64,000 nt of DNA from CAYMDS01 sp964576705 (lineage in GTDB: Bacteria > Patescibacteriota > Microgenomatia > Levybacterales > UBA12049). The stretch covers positions 1-64,000 of the forward strand of contig CAZNVI010000001.1 in the NCBI GenBank assembly GCA_964576705.1, given 5' to 3'. Shown here piece by piece: positions 62,869-64,000 of the stretch. A model generated the notes under the pieces. It worked only from the letters and a program-made list of their open reading frames with translations, was not told where the DNA came from and ran no database searches. The position numbers and the translations under genes were made by a program. The stretch's first letter is position 1; each line of letters starts with the position of its first letter.

Positions 62869-64000
62869 ATGATCTCAGATCTTGTAAAGTCACTAACTCC
62901 ATCCCCGACTGTAACTCTTGACGCAAAGGTTAAGGATATGCAGTCCGCCGGAATTCCTGTAATCAATTTATGCGTCGGTGAGCCTGATTTCGATACGCCT
63001 TTACAGATACAAAAAGCAGCTGTAAAAGCAATGCAGGATGGATATACCCACTATTCGCAAGTGTCAGGCTTGCCAAATCTAAAATCACAGATCGCGGATA
63101 AGTTTTTTCGTGATAATAAAATTAAATATGATAACTCGGAAATAATTGTAGGATTAGGAAGTAAACCATTACTTTATTTAGCATATTTAACATTGCTTAA
63201 TAAAGGAGATGAAGTGATCATCCCTGCACCGTCCTGGAATACTTTTGCAGAACAGGTGAGAATTTGCGGGGGAAAACCTGTTTTCGTAAACTTGAAACCA
63301 CCTTTTAAACTTAAAGCAAAAGATATAAAAAATAAACTTACGAAAAAAACAAAAATTATTTTACTCAACAGTCCGTCAAATCCGACAGGGGCGGTTATAG
63401 AGAAAAAAGAGTTGATTGGCATAGCGAGTCTCGCCATAAAACATAATTTCTATATTATCTCTGATGAAATTTACGAAAAACTTTTATATAAAAATAAACA
63501 TATATCTATAGCTTCATTAAATCAGAAGATAAAAGAAAGGGTCATAACTGTAAATGGTTTTTCTAAAGCGTATGCTATGACTGGTTGGAGGATGGGGTAT
63601 GCCGGAGGGCCTAAGGATGTTATAGAGGCTATGACAAGTCTTCAAGGTCAAACTTCATCATCTGCTGTAACATTTATACAAATGGCAGGCGCCTCAGCCT
63701 TAAACGGAAGTGCTGAATCTATAAAAAAAATGTTTCTGGAATTTAAAAAAAGACGAAAATTTATAGTTTCTGAACTAAATAAAATTAAATCTATTACAGC
63801 ATTGGAACCTGAAGGGGCTTTTTATGTATTTGTATCAATCGAAAAACTATTGGGTAAGAAATATGCTACATCGAAAAAGTGGTGTGAAGCGCTTTTAGAA
63901 AAAGAATCTGTCGCCGTAGTGCCGGGAGAGGCATTCTTTTATCCGGGATATTTTAGGCTAAGTTTTGCTGCGGGTTTAGAAGATTTGAAAAAAGCGGTAA
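62869..64000 (+). CDS. Class I/II PLP-dependent aminotransferase (partial)
   Basis: Starts at the ATG 62869 (MISDLVKSLTPSPTVTLDAK) and is open at the window edge after ~377 codons. The fold-type I landmarks are LCVGEPDFDTP, NSPSNPTGAV, SDEIYEKL and the PLP lysine in NGFSKAYAMTGWRMGY. The motifs fit aspartate or aromatic aminotransferases of the AspC/PatA group. It diverges from the RsmB-like gene. The 3' end is outside this window. Confidence 0.88.
   Translation, partial: MISDLVKSLTPSPTVTLDAKVKDMQSAGIPVINLCVGEPDFDTPLQIQKAAVKAMQDGYTHYSQVSGLPNLKSQIADKFFRDNKIKYDNSEIIVGLGSKPLLYLAYLTLLNKGDEVIIPAPSWNTFAEQVRICGGKPVFVNLKPPFKLKAKDIKNKLTKKTKIILLNSPSNPTGAVIEKKELIGIASLAIKHNFYIISDEIYEKLLYKNKHISIASLNQKIKERVITVNGFSKAYAMTGWRMGYAGGPKDVIEAMTSLQGQTSSSAVTFIQMAGASALNGSAESIKKMFLEFKKRRKFIVSELNKIKSITALEPEGAFYVFVSIEKLLGKKYATSKKWCEALLEKESVAVVPGEAFFYPGYFRLSFAAGLEDLKKAV

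Noticed and set aside
1..64000. UGA recoding (genetic code 25)
   Set aside because: Several genes end in TGA at expected positions with coupled downstream starts (e.g. VanW at 996-998, the first clp gene at 11452-11454), and no in-frame TGA interrupts conserved proteins.
1..64000. tRNA genes, rRNA genes and CRISPR arrays
   Set aside because: No cloverleaf with a GGTTCRA-type T-arm and no regularly spaced repeat array was noticed in the intergenic regions; the repeats seen are palindromic elements of varying sequence.

Overview
The window looks like a metagenome-assembled scaffold from a small-genome bacterium of the Candidate Phyla Radiation (Patescibacteria), most like the Microgenomates. 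This placement is inferred from gene content, not from a marker tree. The supporting traits are: trimmed housekeeping proteins (alanyl-tRNA synthetase ending after the editing domain, an RsmB-type methyltransferase without the NusB domain); an archaeal-type AMP phosphorylase; a sortase plus MurJ, MltG and VanW envelope set; very large Fn3/lectin surface proteins; few Shine-Dalgarno sites; and AT-rich DNA. TGA acts as a normal stop, so this is not a UGA-recoding lineage. Three runs of about 100 N are present. Two are flanked by the same 55 bases on both sides and are artificial. The third hides about 554 bases of a surface-protein gene.

Layout: 1-5.2 kb holds envelope genes (DUF192, cytidylyltransferase-like, VanW, a membrane-anchored solute-binding protein) and a nucleotidyltransferase. 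5.2-13.6 kb holds a VirB2-like pilin, a 1345-residue VirB6-like membrane protein with helical repeats, a ClpB/ClpC-type ATPase split into two genes, and a holin-like protein. 13.7-18.4 kb holds an MBL-fold hydrolase, FtsK, a RodZ-like protein and two small membrane proteins. 18.4-25.8 kb (minus strand) holds alaS, a PilM/baseplate-like protein, sortase, a 53-residue small ORF, AMP phosphorylase and MltG. 25.9-33 kb holds an IMPase, lepA, two secreted or membrane proteins and groES-groEL. 33.2-41.3 kb holds murJ, rpsT, rdgB, serS, a candidate ncRNA, secA and a NUDIX hydrolase. 41.5-52.7 kb holds two paralogous ~1430-residue surface proteins followed by a LolD/MacB-type ABC ATPase and FtsX-like permease. 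52.7-58.9 kb (minus strand) is a nucleotide-sugar and glycosylation operon starting with rfbF. 59.1-64 kb holds pfkA, an MFS transporter, rsmB and a partial aminotransferase.

Two genome-wide patterns stand out. First, many promoters place the -10 hexamer only 6-8 nt before the start codon (alaS, IMPase, lepA, rpsT, rsmB, rfbF, the MBL gene, the ABC ATPase, the small ORF), which predicts leaderless mRNAs. Second, several leadered genes (split clp, the 96-residue membrane protein, serS, secA) have a palindromic element starting at the predicted transcription start and filling the 5' UTR. Related elements sit between cistrons, inside lepA in frame, and in the 3' end of secA. The elements share architecture but not sequence.

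Functionally the window is mostly cell envelope building (murJ, mltG, vanW, sortase, glycan operon), secretion and surface display (secA, VirB2/B6-like, giant Fn3 proteins, ABC/FtsX), proteostasis (groESL, split Clp) and translation (alaS, serS, lepA, rpsT, rsmB). No tRNA, rRNA, CRISPR array, IS element or phage was seen.
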